Part shown: positions 18,108 through 27,780 of the stretch, one piece after another
Numbering within the stretch: the first letter of the stretch is position 1
Layout: each line of letters opens with the position of its first letter
Assembly (NCBI GenBank): GCA_036388555.1
Contig: DASVRP010000007.1
Span: 1-64,000 of the forward strand
Source: UBA4665 sp036388555
GTDB taxonomy: Bacteria; Patescibacteriota; Saccharimonadia; Saccharimonadales; UBA4665
Direction of reading: 5' to 3'
DNA length: 64,000 nucleotides
Made by a program: the position numbers and the translations under genes
The notes under the pieces: generated by a model
Told to the model about the DNA's origin: nothing
The model's input: the letters and a program-made list of their open reading frames with translations, nothing else
Database searches by the model: none

Positions 18108-19061
18108 ATGAATAAAAAACTACGTATCCTCAGTGCTATCTTCCTCGTAGTCATCCTTTCGACTGTGCTATCATTCGTCTTTACACACGGAGATTCGGCA
18201 GTCATGAATCCAGCCGGGCAGATCGCCGCCGGCCAGCGTGACCTGATCATAACTGTCACCGTGCTGATGCTGCTGATCATCGTCCCCATATTCGTACTGA
18301 CATTCTGGATCTCATGGAAATACCGTGCGACCAACACCAAGGCCACGTATCAACCCGATTGGGACCACAACACCAAGCTCGAAGCATTATGGTGGGGCAT
18401 ACCGTGTATCATCATCGGAGTTATCGCCGTCATGGCCTGGCAGACCAGCCACACACTTGATCCTTCACAGGCCCTGGAATCCGACAAGAAGCCGATGACC
18501 GTCCAGGTCATAGCCTTGCAGTGGAAATGGCTGTTCCTGTACCCTGAGCAGCGCGTCGCCAGCGTCAATGAGCTGGTATTCCCTAGTGACCGTTCGCTGG
18601 AACTGCAGATCACTTCAGCCGCCCCGATGAACTCGTTCTGGATCCCGCGGCTGGGCGGACAAATATACGCCATGGAGGGCATGACGACCAAGCTGCACCT
18701 CGAAGCTGACAAGCCAGGCATCTTCAACGGCTCATCCGCCAACCTGAGCGGCGAAGGCTTCGCCAGGATGAATTTCAAGGCAAGGGCCGTCAGTACCGAT
18801 TCGTTCAACGGCTGGGTCGAAGACGCACGGCAGAAGCCCGGCGAACTGACATTGGCTGCCTTCCACGCCCTTTCACGGCCGGCTGTCCCCGACAAGCCGC
18901 TGACATATGCTTCGTACGAACATAACCTGTATGATACAGTGATTATGCGATACATGGCCCCTCCTGCCGGCCATCCTGACGCCAACGGACTCGACCGTGC
19001 AGCCAAAGCCCTGCCGGTACCGACGAAGGGGCAGGCGCAGGACCACCCGAGCCATGAATAA
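18108..19061 (+). CDS. cyoA: Cytochrome bo3 quinol oxidase subunit II
   Basis: This 317-residue subunit has an N-terminal helix, two membrane helices (about 45-70 and 92-112) and an extracytoplasmic cupredoxin domain with LQWKWLFLYPEQ and MNSFWIPRLGGQIYAMEGM. The Cys/His CuA ligands of cytochrome c oxidases are absent, as expected for a quinol oxidase. Unlike E. coli CyoA, no lipobox Cys is present in the leader. It is the first gene of cyoABCDE. Confidence 0.95.
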   Translation: MNKKLRILSAIFLVVILSTVLSFVFTHGDSAVMNPAGQIAAGQRDLIITVTVLMLLIIVPIFVLTFWISWKYRATNTKATYQPDWDHNTKLEALWWGIPCIIIGVIAVMAWQTSHTLDPSQALESDKKPMTVQVIALQWKWLFLYPEQRVASVNELVFPSDRSLELQITSAAPMNSFWIPRLGGQIYAMEGMTTKLHLEADKPGIFNGSSANLSGEGFARMNFKARAVSTDSFNGWVEDARQKPGELTLAAFHALSRPAVPDKPLTYASYEHNLYDTVIMRYMAPPAGHPDANGLDRAAKALPVPTKGQAQDHPSHE

Positions 19062-19094
19062 GATGACAGACCATAAAAGGAACACCCAGCCAGC

Positions 19095-21062
19095 ATGTTA
19101 GGCCGACTCAATCTTGAAGCGTTCATCCACGACCCGATCACGATGGGCGGTATCGTGGGTGGTCTGCTCGGCACACTCGGCATCGTCGCCCTGCTGACCT
19201 ACACCAAGCGCTGGGGCTGGCTGTACCGCACCTGGTTGACAACCGTCGACCACAAGAAGATCGGCATCATGTACATCGTCGTCTCGACGCTGATGCTGCT
19301 GCGCGGTATCGCCGACGCCCTGATGATGCGCGTCCAGCAGGCGACTTCGGTCGGCGAAGCCCAGGGTATCGTCACCTCCGAAACCTTCCAGCAGGTGTTC
19401 TCGGCCCACGGTACCATAATGATCTTCTTCGTGGCGATGGGCTTTATGTTCGGACTTATCAACCTCATATTGCCGTTGCAGATCGGCGCCCGCGACGTCG
19501 CCTTTCCATTCCTGAACTCCGTCAGTTTCTGGCTGTTCGTGGCTGGCATGATACTGATAAATGCCTCACTCGTCATCGGTGAATTCGCCGCCACCGGCTG
19601 GCTGGCCTATCCACCGCTGTCCGGCCTGCAATACAGCCCGGGGGTCGGTGTCGACTACTGGATTTGGAGCCTGCAGATAGCCGGGCTCGGCAGTCTCCTG
19701 TCGGGCGTCAACTTCCTGGTGACCATCATCAAGATGCGGGCGCCGGGCATGTCGCTCATGAAGATGCCGATCTTCACCTGGAGCGTCCTGTGCAGCATGA
19801 CACTGGTCATCTTCGCCTTTCCCATCCTGACAGCCACACTCGGCATGTTGTCCCTCGACCGCCTGATGGGCATGCACTTCTTTACTTCCGACTTCGGCGG
19901 CAACCCGATGATGTACATCAACCTCATCTGGGCCTGGGGCCACCCCGAGGTCTACATCCTGATATTGCCGGCCTTCGGCATCTTTTCGGAGGTCGTCGCC
20001 ACGTTCTGCCGTAAGCGCTTGTTCGGGTATACGTCGATGGTCTGGGCACTCGCCTCGATCACCTTCTTATCTTTCGTCGTCTGGTTGCACCACTTCTTCA
20101 CGATGGGGGCAGGCGCCAACGTCAACGCCTTCTTCGGTATCATGACCATGGTCATCGCCATCCCCACCGGGGTCAAGGTCTTCAACTGGCTGTTCACGAT
20201 GTACCGCGGCCGCATCAGGTTCACGACGCCGATGCTGTGGTTCCTAGGCTTCGTGGCCACTTTTACGATCGGCGGCATGACCGGCGTCCTGATGTCACTG
20301 CCGGCCATCGACTTCCAGATGCATAACAGCCTGTTCCTGGTCGCCCACTTCCACAATATGATCATCGGCGGCGTCCTGTTCGGCTACTTCGCCGGAATAA
20401 CCTACTGGTTCCCGAAAGTGACCGGCTTCCGCCTCAATGAACGCATCGGCCAGGCAGCCTTCTGGTGCTGGTTGGTCGGCTTCCTGCTGGCCTTCATGCC
20501 GCTCTATGCACTTGGTATGATGGGTGCTACCCGCCGGCTCGACCATTACGATGCCTCGATGGGCTGGCAGTGGCTGTTCATCGTCGCAGCTGTCGGCGTC
20601 GCCGTCATCGTCCTTGGTATCGTCCTGCAGGTAGTACAGATGCTCTACAGCACGCTGCCGTCACAACGTTACCTGCGGACCGACCTGACGGGTGACCCAT
20701 GGGACGGACGGACATTGGAGTGGTCGACGTCGTCTCCTGCGCCGGTCTACAACTTCGCAGTCATCCCGACAATCACGGACCGCGACCATTTCTGGGAACA
20801 CAAGCATGAGGAACTGCCCAAGGAATACGATGACATCGAGCTGCCGCGTAACAGCGGCATCGGCCTGATCATCGCCGGCGGCGCCTTCCTGGTCGGCTTC
20901 GGGCTGGTCTGGCACATCTGGTGGCTGGCCATCATCGGACTGCTGGTCGTCATCGTTGCGATCATCGTCCGGTCTCTCGACGAGAACACTGAATACGTCG
21001 TCCCGGCAGCCGAAGTCCTGCGCATCGAAACGGCGTTCGCGGAAAGGAAGGCGGCAGCATGA
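19095..21062 (+). CDS. cyoB: Cytochrome bo3 quinol oxidase subunit I
   Basis: A 655-residue heme-copper oxidase core subunit, similar to E. coli CyoB over its length. Visible are the quinol-site residues Arg70 and Asp74 (LLRGIADAL), low-spin heme His in FSAHGTIM, GARDVAFPF (D-channel entry), the Cu-B/Tyr motif WAWGHPEVYI, the HH pair in WLHHFFTMG, K-channel region PTGVKVFNWLF and heme His in VAHFHNMI. It reduces O2 to water and pumps protons. It overlaps cyoC by 4 nt. Confidence 0.97.
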   Translation: MLGRLNLEAFIHDPITMGGIVGGLLGTLGIVALLTYTKRWGWLYRTWLTTVDHKKIGIMYIVVSTLMLLRGIADALMMRVQQATSVGEAQGIVTSETFQQVFSAHGTIMIFFVAMGFMFGLINLILPLQIGARDVAFPFLNSVSFWLFVAGMILINASLVIGEFAATGWLAYPPLSGLQYSPGVGVDYWIWSLQIAGLGSLLSGVNFLVTIIKMRAPGMSLMKMPIFTWSVLCSMTLVIFAFPILTATLGMLSLDRLMGMHFFTSDFGGNPMMYINLIWAWGHPEVYILILPAFGIFSEVVATFCRKRLFGYTSMVWALASITFLSFVVWLHHFFTMGAGANVNAFFGIMTMVIAIPTGVKVFNWLFTMYRGRIRFTTPMLWFLGFVATFTIGGMTGVLMSLPAIDFQMHNSLFLVAHFHNMIIGGVLFGYFAGITYWFPKVTGFRLNERIGQAAFWCWLVGFLLAFMPLYALGMMGATRRLDHYDASMGWQWLFIVAAVGVAVIVLGIVLQVVQMLYSTLPSQRYLRTDLTGDPWDGRTLEWSTSSPAPVYNFAVIPTITDRDHFWEHKHEELPKEYDDIELPRNSGIGLIIAGGAFLVGFGLVWHIWWLAIIGLLVVIVAIIVRSLDENTEYVVPAAEVLRIETAFAERKAAA

Positions 21063-21673
21063 GCCACAAAACAGCAGTACGCATGACAGCGGTACCCGAA
21101 CCGGCAGTTCCGGATCAGTTCAAGGACAAGGCAGTCTTTGGCTTCTGGGTCTACCTGATGACCGACCTCGTGTTGTTCGCGACACTGTTTGCGACCTACG
21201 CGATACTACATGACGGTACCAATGGTGGGCCGGATAGCCGCGAACTCTTCAACATGCTGTATGTCCTCGTAGAGACCTTGCTGTTACTCACAAGCAGCTT
21301 CACCTGCGGCCTGGCCTGGCTGTCTGTCGTCAACCGTAACAAGCTGATGACGCTCATCTGGTTCGGTCTGACCTTCCTGCTCGGTGCCGCTTTCCTGGCT
21401 ATGGAGATCGCTGAATTCCGTACGCTCCTGCTGGAAGGCCATAGCTGGCGCAGCAGCGGCTTCCTGTCCGGCTTCTTCACGCTGGTCGGCACCCATGGGC
21501 TGCACATCGCCAGCGGCCTGCTGTGGATGGGCGTCCTGCTCGTAACGCTTATGCGCCGAGGTTTTACCAGTCTGCTCATGAAACGGTTCATGATGCTCAG
21601 CCTGTTCTGGCACATGCTCGATGTCGTCTGGATATTCATCTTTACCGTCGTGTATCTGATAGGAGTCGTCTGA
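21059..21673 (+). CDS. cyoC: Cytochrome bo3 quinol oxidase subunit III
   Basis: The 204-residue protein has five membrane helices and family blocks FGFWVYLMTDLVLFATLFATY and GTHGLHIASGLLWMG. The N-terminal 20 residues are polar. Its ATG overlaps the cyoB stop (ATGA), showing translational coupling. It supports assembly and stability of the oxidase. Confidence 0.95.
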   Translation: MSHKTAVRMTAVPEPAVPDQFKDKAVFGFWVYLMTDLVLFATLFATYAILHDGTNGGPDSRELFNMLYVLVETLLLLTSSFTCGLAWLSVVNRNKLMTLIWFGLTFLLGAAFLAMEIAEFRTLLLEGHSWRSSGFLSGFFTLVGTHGLHIASGLLWMGVLLVTLMRRGFTSLLMKRFMMLSLFWHMLDVVWIFIFTVVYLIGVV

Positions 21674-21674
21674 T

Positions 21675-22025
21675 ATGTCGCATAACTTGAAATCATACAT
21701 CATTGGATATATATTGTCGCTCGTCCTGACCGTCGAAGCCTATCTGATGGTCGTCAATCAGACATTCTCGCCTTCAGTCATCATATACACCGTACTTGGC
21801 CTGGCGATCGTCCAGCTGCTGGTGCAACTGTTCTTCTTCCTGCATCTCGACCGGGCAGTGCGCGCACCATGGAACATCATCGTCCTGTTATTCATGGGTA
21901 TGGTCGTCGCGATCATCGTCTTCGGCTCATTGTGGATCATGCATAACCTCAACTACAATATGAGCCACAAACCGATGACTCCCGCCGAGACCGAACGGTA
22001 CATGCAGCGCCATGAAGGCTTCTAA
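21675..22025 (+). CDS. cyoD: Cytochrome bo3 quinol oxidase subunit IV
   Basis: The 116-residue product has three membrane helices and the CyoD pattern YIIGYILSLVLTVEAYL and FFFLHLD. It begins 1 nt after the cyoC stop and overlaps cyoE by 14 nt. Subunit IV helps assemble Cu-B in the oxidase. Confidence 0.94.
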   Translation: MSHNLKSYIIGYILSLVLTVEAYLMVVNQTFSPSVIIYTVLGLAIVQLLVQLFFFLHLDRAVRAPWNIIVLLFMGMVVAIIVFGSLWIMHNLNYNMSHKPMTPAETERYMQRHEGF

Positions 22026-22893
22026 GCTCGCACGGGAATATTACAATCTCACTAAACCGGGCATTATCCGCGGCAACCTGATGACCGCGGCGGCGGCGTT
22101 CCTGCTGGCATCACGTGGCTATCCCGATCCGCTCCTGCTGCTGGCGATGCTGGCCGGGCTGGCACTGGTCATAGGTTCCGGCTGCGTCAGCAACAACTAT
22201 ATCGACCGTGGCATCGACCGCAAGATGGCCCGCACCCGGCAGCGTGCCCTGGCCAGCGGTGTCATATCAGGCCGCAGCGCCATCAACTACGCCGCCGTAC
22301 TGCTGGCGGCAGGCCTTGTGATACTGGTTATTTTCACCAACATCCTGACCGCCCTGCTCAGCCTGGCCTGTTTCGTCGCCTATGTATTCATATATGCAAT
22401 TGCCAAGCGGAAGAGTGTCTACGGCACGGAGGTCGGCAGCATCTCCGGCGCTATACCGCCGGTGGTCGGATACTGTGCCGTCACAGGCAGCCTGGACATT
22501 ACTGCCCTGCTGCTGTTCATCGTGCTCGTCGTCTGGCAGATGCCACATTTCTACGCCATCGCCATCTTTCGGAAAGAAGATTATAAAGCTGCCGGTATCC
22601 CGGTGCTGCCGTTGGTCCGCGGCATACCGGCCACGAAGCGACGCATGGTCTGGTACGCCGCCGCTTTCCTGGCGGCTGTCATCGCCCTGGGTATCCATGA
22701 CGGTCTCAGTCCGGCCTACTACGTCATAACGGGCGGAGCTGGCGTCTACTGGCTGGCATGTGGCGTCAAAGGCCTACGGCCGGCAGATGATGCACATGAT
22801 ATCCGCTGGGCACGAAAGATGTTCGGTGTCTCATTACTAGCCCTGACCGCCTTCAGCGTGACGCTGGCGATCGAAGGCTTTCTGCCGATCTGA
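22012..22893 (+). CDS. cyoE: Protoheme IX farnesyltransferase (heme O synthase)
   Basis: A 293-residue UbiA-type prenyltransferase with about eight membrane helices. The substrate motif SNNYIDRGIDRKMARTRQR (NxxxDxxxD) and YFEK-like KEDYKAAGIPVLP are present. It attaches farnesyl to heme b to give the heme o that CyoB needs. No heme biosynthesis gene is seen in the window, so heme b may come from outside. It is last in the operon and converges with a minus-strand gene. Confidence 0.96.
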   Translation: MKASKLAREYYNLTKPGIIRGNLMTAAAAFLLASRGYPDPLLLLAMLAGLALVIGSGCVSNNYIDRGIDRKMARTRQRALASGVISGRSAINYAAVLLAAGLVILVIFTNILTALLSLACFVAYVFIYAIAKRKSVYGTEVGSISGAIPPVVGYCAVTGSLDITALLLFIVLVVWQMPHFYAIAIFRKEDYKAAGIPVLPLVRGIPATKRRMVWYAAAFLAAVIALGIHDGLSPAYYVITGGAGVYWLACGVKGLRPADDAHDIRWARKMFGVSLLALTAFSVTLAIEGFLPI

Positions 22894-22898
22894 TATAG

Positions 22899-23720
22899 CT
22901 ATTTGAACAGGCTTCGGAATGTCCCGACCAGCACCTGGACCGCTTCGTAGCGCATCAGCTTGGTGGAGATAGCAGCGGTAGCGGCACGGTAATGGACCTC
23001 GAGCCAGCTGTCGAACCGTTCGGCCCGCGGGCGGAGCCACGTCCACAGTCTGATGGATGCCATCCGAACCACCCTGATGAGCTTGCCCAAAGCCTTGACC
23101 ATAACGATCAATGTACGTAATCCGAGGCGTACGATGCCGAATACAAGCTTCCCGGCATTCCATCGGATCATAACGATGGCATATCTCAAGGCGAAATGGA
23201 TTGATACTAGTACGTTCGTAAGCTTCGTGGCGATGACTGTTATAATGCCTCGCCCGGCTGCGATCGTCGGTACGGCGAAGTTGGGACGCAAGCTGACATC
23301 CGGGCGCCTGACGCGTCGGATCAGTTCCGCTGTCTTGTACTGTGACCAGGCGATCAGGTAGCCGCCGAAGCTGCCCCGACCGGTGCGTACCATCTTTGTA
23401 ATCCGGACCTTGGATGCAGCCTGTGTGCGGGCCGGCTTGGGGGTAAGGGTTTGACTGGCGGAAGCAATCCGCAGACGGTGTACAAGCAGCGCGATCAGGC
23501 CGGTGACGGCCATCAGGCCGAACATAATAACGACCCCTATCAACATCATATCCGGTGGCACGACATAGTCTGTCCCCGGTACTACACCGGCGAACGCAAA
23601 GTTAAAGAAAGGCCCGGCGATAGCTGGGCTCGTCAGAGCATACGCTATAGCAATGGCCATAGCTGCATAAAGCAGGACCTTGGGATTGAATGTTTTTAAT
23701 ACCTGTAGGATAGCTTTCAT
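22899..23720 (-). CDS. Membrane protein of unknown function with basic cytoplasmic region
   Basis: The 273-residue protein has two N-terminal hydrophobic helices (about 14-50 and 59-82), then a strongly basic region (RRVRRPDVSLRP) and an amphipathic helical C-terminal part. GAGAGG precedes the ATG. I do not recognise a family. It lies between cyoE (convergent) and the glycosyltransferase gene. Confidence 0.65.
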   Translation of the reverse strand: MKAILQVLKTFNPKVLLYAAMAIAIAYALTSPAIAGPFFNFAFAGVVPGTDYVVPPDMMLIGVVIMFGLMAVTGLIALLVHRLRIASASQTLTPKPARTQAASKVRITKMVRTGRGSFGGYLIAWSQYKTAELIRRVRRPDVSLRPNFAVPTIAAGRGIITVIATKLTNVLVSIHFALRYAIVMIRWNAGKLVFGIVRLGLRTLIVMVKALGKLIRVVRMASIRLWTWLRPRAERFDSWLEVHYRAATAAISTKLMRYEAVQVLVGTFRSLFK

Positions 23721-23776
23721 GGACGCCTCTCAAAGATAAGCGTTATTATAGCATATTAATAACACATTTGCAAGTA

Positions 23777-24754
23777 TTAAGCGCGTTTGACTTTGCGGTA
23801 TCTCTTTTTCTGGGGCGGACGGACGACATACAGCGGCCGGTTGATGACTTCGGCATGGATACTAGCAATATACAGCGCGACCAGCCCGAGGGCGATCAGG
23901 ATTATGCCGATCCAGAACATGTTGAGCACAGCCAGCATCGCCGGGCCGCTGAAATCCAGCCCCAGTGGATCACCCAGTAAATATTGTTCAACGATCATGA
24001 ATAACCCGGCAAACCCTGCCACCGTGGTAATGATGATACCCAGCCAGCCAGCTGCCCGCAGCGGGAACAGGCTAAGGCTGACGAAACTGTTGACTGCCAG
24101 CCCGAACAGTTTGCGGTAATGATAACTGGCCTGCCCATAGAGCCGGTCCGCCGATCGGAAACTGACATACTCGCGCCGAAAGCCCAGCCAATCTATCAGG
24201 CCGCGGGTGAGCCTGCCGCGTTCACTGAGCTGGTTGAAGGCGTCGATGACGACCCGGTCGAGCAGACGGTAATCAGTTGAACGGGGCGTTACCGGTGTAT
24301 CGGATATACGGCTGAGGATACGGTAAAACAGCCAGGAGGTCGCCCGCTTTACCACCGGTTCGCTGCCATATCGTTCACGGACGCCGACGACAACTTCGGC
24401 ACCGGCCTTCCATTTGCCGATGAACTCAGGGATAAGCGCCACCGGATGCTGCATGTCCGCATCAAGGATGATGGCTGCCTTCCCTGTCGCGGCCTGCAGC
24501 CCGGCACTGACCGCTATCTCCTTGCCGAAGTTGCGGGAAAACTCTATGACGCGGACTTCGGTGTAAGCCTGCTCAAGCCCGGCCAGCACCATGCGCGATC
24601 CGTCCGTGCTGCCATCGTCGACGAATATATATTCCGGCCTGAACGGCAGACCGTCCATGACTTTCTGCAACTGCCTGAAAAGCTTCAGCAGGTTCAATTC
24701 CTCATTATGTACGGGAATGACGAGCGAGATGTGGGCTGGACGTCGGAATGGCAT
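23777..24754 (-). CDS. Family 2 glycosyltransferase, membrane-anchored (GtrB/DPM-like)
   Basis: A 325-residue enzyme with a GT-A domain: VIPVHNEELNL, FVDDGSTDGS, the metal-binding LDADMQHP and RLTRGLIDWLG. Two membrane helices follow (about 223-248 and 262-290). Members of this group transfer a sugar from a nucleotide donor to polyprenyl phosphate on the cytoplasmic face, for later export to wall glycans. A TATAAT box (minus strand, 24764-24769) sits only 9 nt before the ATG. Confidence 0.92.
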   Translation of the reverse strand: MPFRRPAHISLVIPVHNEELNLLKLFRQLQKVMDGLPFRPEYIFVDDGSTDGSRMVLAGLEQAYTEVRVIEFSRNFGKEIAVSAGLQAATGKAAIILDADMQHPVALIPEFIGKWKAGAEVVVGVRERYGSEPVVKRATSWLFYRILSRISDTPVTPRSTDYRLLDRVVIDAFNQLSERGRLTRGLIDWLGFRREYVSFRSADRLYGQASYHYRKLFGLAVNSFVSLSLFPLRAAGWLGIIITTVAGFAGLFMIVEQYLLGDPLGLDFSGPAMLAVLNMFWIGIILIALGLVALYIASIHAEVINRPLYVVRPPQKKRYRKVKRA

Positions 24755-24763
24755 TGTGTTGTA

Positions 24764-24769
24764 ATTATA
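24764..24769 (-). promoter_or_regulatory. -10 box close to the glycosyltransferase start
   Basis: TATAAT on the minus strand lies 9 nt before the ATG at 24754, with no Shine-Dalgarno sequence. A leaderless mRNA is likely. Confidence 0.5.
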
Positions 24770-24809
24770 TCATATTATTGCGTAGCATCACGAATGGTGC
24801 GGCCAGGGG

Positions 24810-25877
24810 CTATGGTAGGGCTGGAATCGTCAGGGCGCGCAGAAATTCATAGGGCTGCTGGGCCAGGCCGCTGCAAGCTACGTCGGGCTGTGGAGCTTTG
24901 GGGTCGGCACAGGCCGTATCCCGACCGGCGTTCCAGTAACTAAGCGTGCCGATCCCCTTCTGCACGACGAACTCCCGTACTTCCGGGGCATCTGCCAGTT
25001 GGAAGGTCTCAGGCAGCGTGTTGTTGCGGCCGATCATGACCGTCACGCCCATCACCTTCCAGAGGTCTGCTGAGGCGTTGGTTGGGTAGATCTGCTGCAG
25101 CTGCGCATGGACGGCCGAAGCGGTCGACACCGACAGCTTGCCGAGGTCACGGCTGCCGATATTGTAGTTCATGGTCATGATGTTTATGCCGTTCAACACG
25201 ACCCGCCGGTCGCGCAGCTGTTCGATGATCCGTAGGCCCGGCGCGGTCAGGCCACGGCTGTCAACCGGCAGCGTCACCCAGACCTGCAGGTCTGGCATCT
25301 CGCGGCGCAGTGCCTGGATGGCAGCGACCCGCCGGGTGTTGCCGGCGACATCAGTCAGCGCTGGACCTTCGATGTCAAAATCGATCCGTTTTGCCCGGTA
25401 GGCAGTGATGACATCGCGGTAGGCGGCAGTCAGCGATGGCACGTCCTTGCAGACTGACGCCAGCTCATTCCCATCCGAGCCACCGAATGATACCGTGACG
25501 TCACCGCCTGCTGCCCGGAGGGCCGTAAAGTCGGCGGCGATCTCAGCCCAACGGGCGCTCTGAGCGCCGTTGACAGCATTTCCACCCCATGTCGGGATAC
25601 AGCCTTCAGTCCCGATGATGAACGCTGCAAAGTATTGTTTGATACCCGTGTCCTGCCGGGTCTTATCGATGGAACCGCTGTAGGCGATGTACTGATATGG
25701 GGCCAAGCCAAGGCTGACCGGCTTGATCAGCTGCGTCGAGACATTCGGGCGCACCGGCGCCGGGGCTTGGGCGTTTGATGACGCCAAGAGGTAGGCGCCG
25801 ATGCCGCCCACGACAGCAACGACCGCCACTGCAGTCAGTACCTTAGGAGTCAGGAATTGTCGGATCCGTTGTTTCAT
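24810..25877 (-). CDS. Exported GH18 chitinase-like protein
   Basis: The 355-residue protein has a membrane anchor or signal (13-32) and a GH18-like TIM barrel. The catalytic DxDxE signature is RIDFDIEG (Asp166, Asp168, Glu170), and VTVSFGGSDG and INIMTMNYN fit other conserved strands. GH18 members cleave chitin or peptidoglycan-like beta-1,4 GlcNAc chains, and some only bind. It would act outside the cell, on host or own wall glycans. The C-terminus has four Cys in the last third that could form disulfides. Confidence 0.85.
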   Translation of the reverse strand: MKQRIRQFLTPKVLTAVAVVAVVGGIGAYLLASSNAQAPAPVRPNVSTQLIKPVSLGLAPYQYIAYSGSIDKTRQDTGIKQYFAAFIIGTEGCIPTWGGNAVNGAQSARWAEIAADFTALRAAGGDVTVSFGGSDGNELASVCKDVPSLTAAYRDVITAYRAKRIDFDIEGPALTDVAGNTRRVAAIQALRREMPDLQVWVTLPVDSRGLTAPGLRIIEQLRDRRVVLNGINIMTMNYNIGSRDLGKLSVSTASAVHAQLQQIYPTNASADLWKVMGVTVMIGRNNTLPETFQLADAPEVREFVVQKGIGTLSYWNAGRDTACADPKAPQPDVACSGLAQQPYEFLRALTIPALP

Positions 25878-25944
25878 TAATACACTTTTCTAATATATTT
25901 GTCGAAGTTACTATTAGTATACATAATAATCTTTTTTATTGCAA

Positions 25945-27663
25945 TCATGCAGTCATTTTTTTCACAGGTTTGTCGATGTCGGGCGTATGGTCCTTGTGGA
26001 TGGATTGGAGGTGCCGGCGACGGTACGTATCGAACGCTGCCTTGTCGCTGCCGTTACGCCGGATGAAGCTGCTGGCCTGCTCGCTGCCGATGAAATGCGG
26101 CAGGAGGACGTATGATGCACCCTTGTCATATAGCATGACCGCGTCCTCGAGCGTGGTGGCATGGCAGACGAATATCGTTTCCTTGCCGCGGCCCATGATG
26201 TGCTTTATCAGCAGCAGGTTTGACTTGAGATCGGCGATGGTGCTGACGACCATCTCGGAGTCGTGCAGGCTGATCTCGTCGAGCAGCTCAAGGTCGGTGA
26301 CGTCGCCGTACAAGTGGTTGATATGTTGGTGCTCAAGATGTTCGATGACCTCCGGATCATAATCGATGACGATGTAGCGCTTCTTCATCTGGCGGAATGT
26401 CCGGACAAACTCGTAGCCGCCCTTGCGGTAGCCGAGCAGTACCAACGGATAGGTCTTGAGGGAGCGGATCTCGCGCTTCGTCTTGCTGCGCTCGAAGATT
26501 GACAGCGGTATGTGCCACACCCTGTAGAGCTTGTCGTCGTACTTCATGAGGTAGGCCGAGCAGACGATAGTGATGATGGCCGTCAACGTCACGATGGTTG
26601 TCACCTTCGGGCTGGCAAAGCCGGTACTGACAGCCAGGACCACCAGTACGATTGAGAACTCACTGATCTGCGACAGATGGACGGCGGCCTTGAAGCCTGT
26701 CTGTTTGGTATAGCCGAGCAACCCCAGGCTGGCCTGGATGACCAGCGGTTTCATGATCAGGACGACTACTGACAATATGACTGCCGGCAACAGCGCAGAT
26801 GACAAGTTGTTGAGGTTCAGGTTCTGGCCCAGCTCGACGAAGAACAGTACGATGAAGAAATCGCGCAGTGGCTTCAGCCTGGTACTTATCTCCTGTGCAT
26901 AAGGCAGGTGTGCCAGAGCAACGCCCGCGAACAGGGCGCCGACCTCGAGCGAGAAGCCATACCAGTAAAAGACGCTGGCGATGCCGAATGCCCAGGCCAG
27001 GGCGAAGATGTATAGCAGTTCCTGGCTTTTGGCGAAGGCATGGATGGTGCGCGGCAGGATGTACGCGCCGCAGATGGTCAGCGCTACGGCCAGCACAAGT
27101 CCACGCAGCAGCAGTCCGCTGAAGCTGGAGGTCAGGTCGGCGCCGCCATCGGCACCTTGGGCCGAGACGAACAACAGCGCTATGGTCGCGACGATATCCT
27201 CGACCAGCAATACGCCGATGGCGATCTGGCTGTACAATCTTGATTGTTCACGTTTGTCGCTGATGGCCGTTACGACGACGATGGTACTACTGAACAACAT
27301 CGCAGCAGCCAGTATCAGGCTGTCGTTACGGGAAAGGCCGAGCAGCTGAGACACAAGATAACTCCCGCCGCCGACCGCGACCGCGACCGACAGGAATGCC
27401 AGCATCACCGGCTTGCCGGTCGCCTTGATGATACCGACGTTCAGCCCGAGGCCGATGACGAACAGCAGCAGGGCGATACCGATCTGACTGAACGACGAGA
27501 AGGCTTCGTGGTTATCTACCAGATCGAGCAGCGACGGCCCGACCAGGAATCCTGTCAGGATATAACCGATGATCAACGGCTGGCGCAGGTACCGGAAGGT
27601 GATCGATATGACAGCCGCGACTGCCAGGATCAAGCTGAGTTGTATGAATATTGAATGGTCCAT
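25945..27663 (-). CDS. KefB-type cation:proton antiporter with TrkA-N domain
   Basis: The 572-residue protein starts MDHSIFIQLS and has 12-13 membrane helices of the CPA2 family (QPLIIGYILTGFLVGP, GIALLLFVIGLGLN, SSTIVVVTAISDK). A cytoplasmic TrkA-N nucleotide-binding domain follows (LVLLGYRKGGYEFV, YIVIDYDPEV, YGDVTD). It probably exchanges K+ or Na+ for H+ under redox or ligand control. I chose 27663 because an upstream in-frame start (27702) gives residues foreign to the family. Confidence 0.92.
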   Translation of the reverse strand: MDHSIFIQLSLILAVAAVISITFRYLRQPLIIGYILTGFLVGPSLLDLVDNHEAFSSFSQIGIALLLFVIGLGLNVGIIKATGKPVMLAFLSVAVAVGGGSYLVSQLLGLSRNDSLILAAAMLFSSTIVVVTAISDKREQSRLYSQIAIGVLLVEDIVATIALLFVSAQGADGGADLTSSFSGLLLRGLVLAVALTICGAYILPRTIHAFAKSQELLYIFALAWAFGIASVFYWYGFSLEVGALFAGVALAHLPYAQEISTRLKPLRDFFIVLFFVELGQNLNLNNLSSALLPAVILSVVVLIMKPLVIQASLGLLGYTKQTGFKAAVHLSQISEFSIVLVVLAVSTGFASPKVTTIVTLTAIITIVCSAYLMKYDDKLYRVWHIPLSIFERSKTKREIRSLKTYPLVLLGYRKGGYEFVRTFRQMKKRYIVIDYDPEVIEHLEHQHINHLYGDVTDLELLDEISLHDSEMVVSTIADLKSNLLLIKHIMGRGKETIFVCHATTLEDAVMLYDKGASYVLLPHFIGSEQASSFIRRNGSDKAAFDTYRRRHLQSIHKDHTPDIDKPVKKMTA

Positions 27664-27710
27664 CGTATGTCTACCATAAGTATTATGACAGACGACCCCC
27701 ATTCAAAAAA

Positions 27711-27741
27711 CCCCGCAAAAAACCCCGGACAAGCCGGGGTT
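27711..27741 (-). terminator. Intrinsic terminator after the KGG-type small gene
   Basis: AACCCCGG (27721-27728) pairs with CCGGGGTT (27734-27741). On the minus strand the stem runs into a U-tract (AAAAAA at 27715-27722 on the plus strand overlaps the stem base). It ends the transcript of the 46-residue gene. Confidence 0.85.
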
Positions 27742-27780
27742 CAGCTCAGCAGTGCTGACCTTCGTCAGGATGTACTGCCG

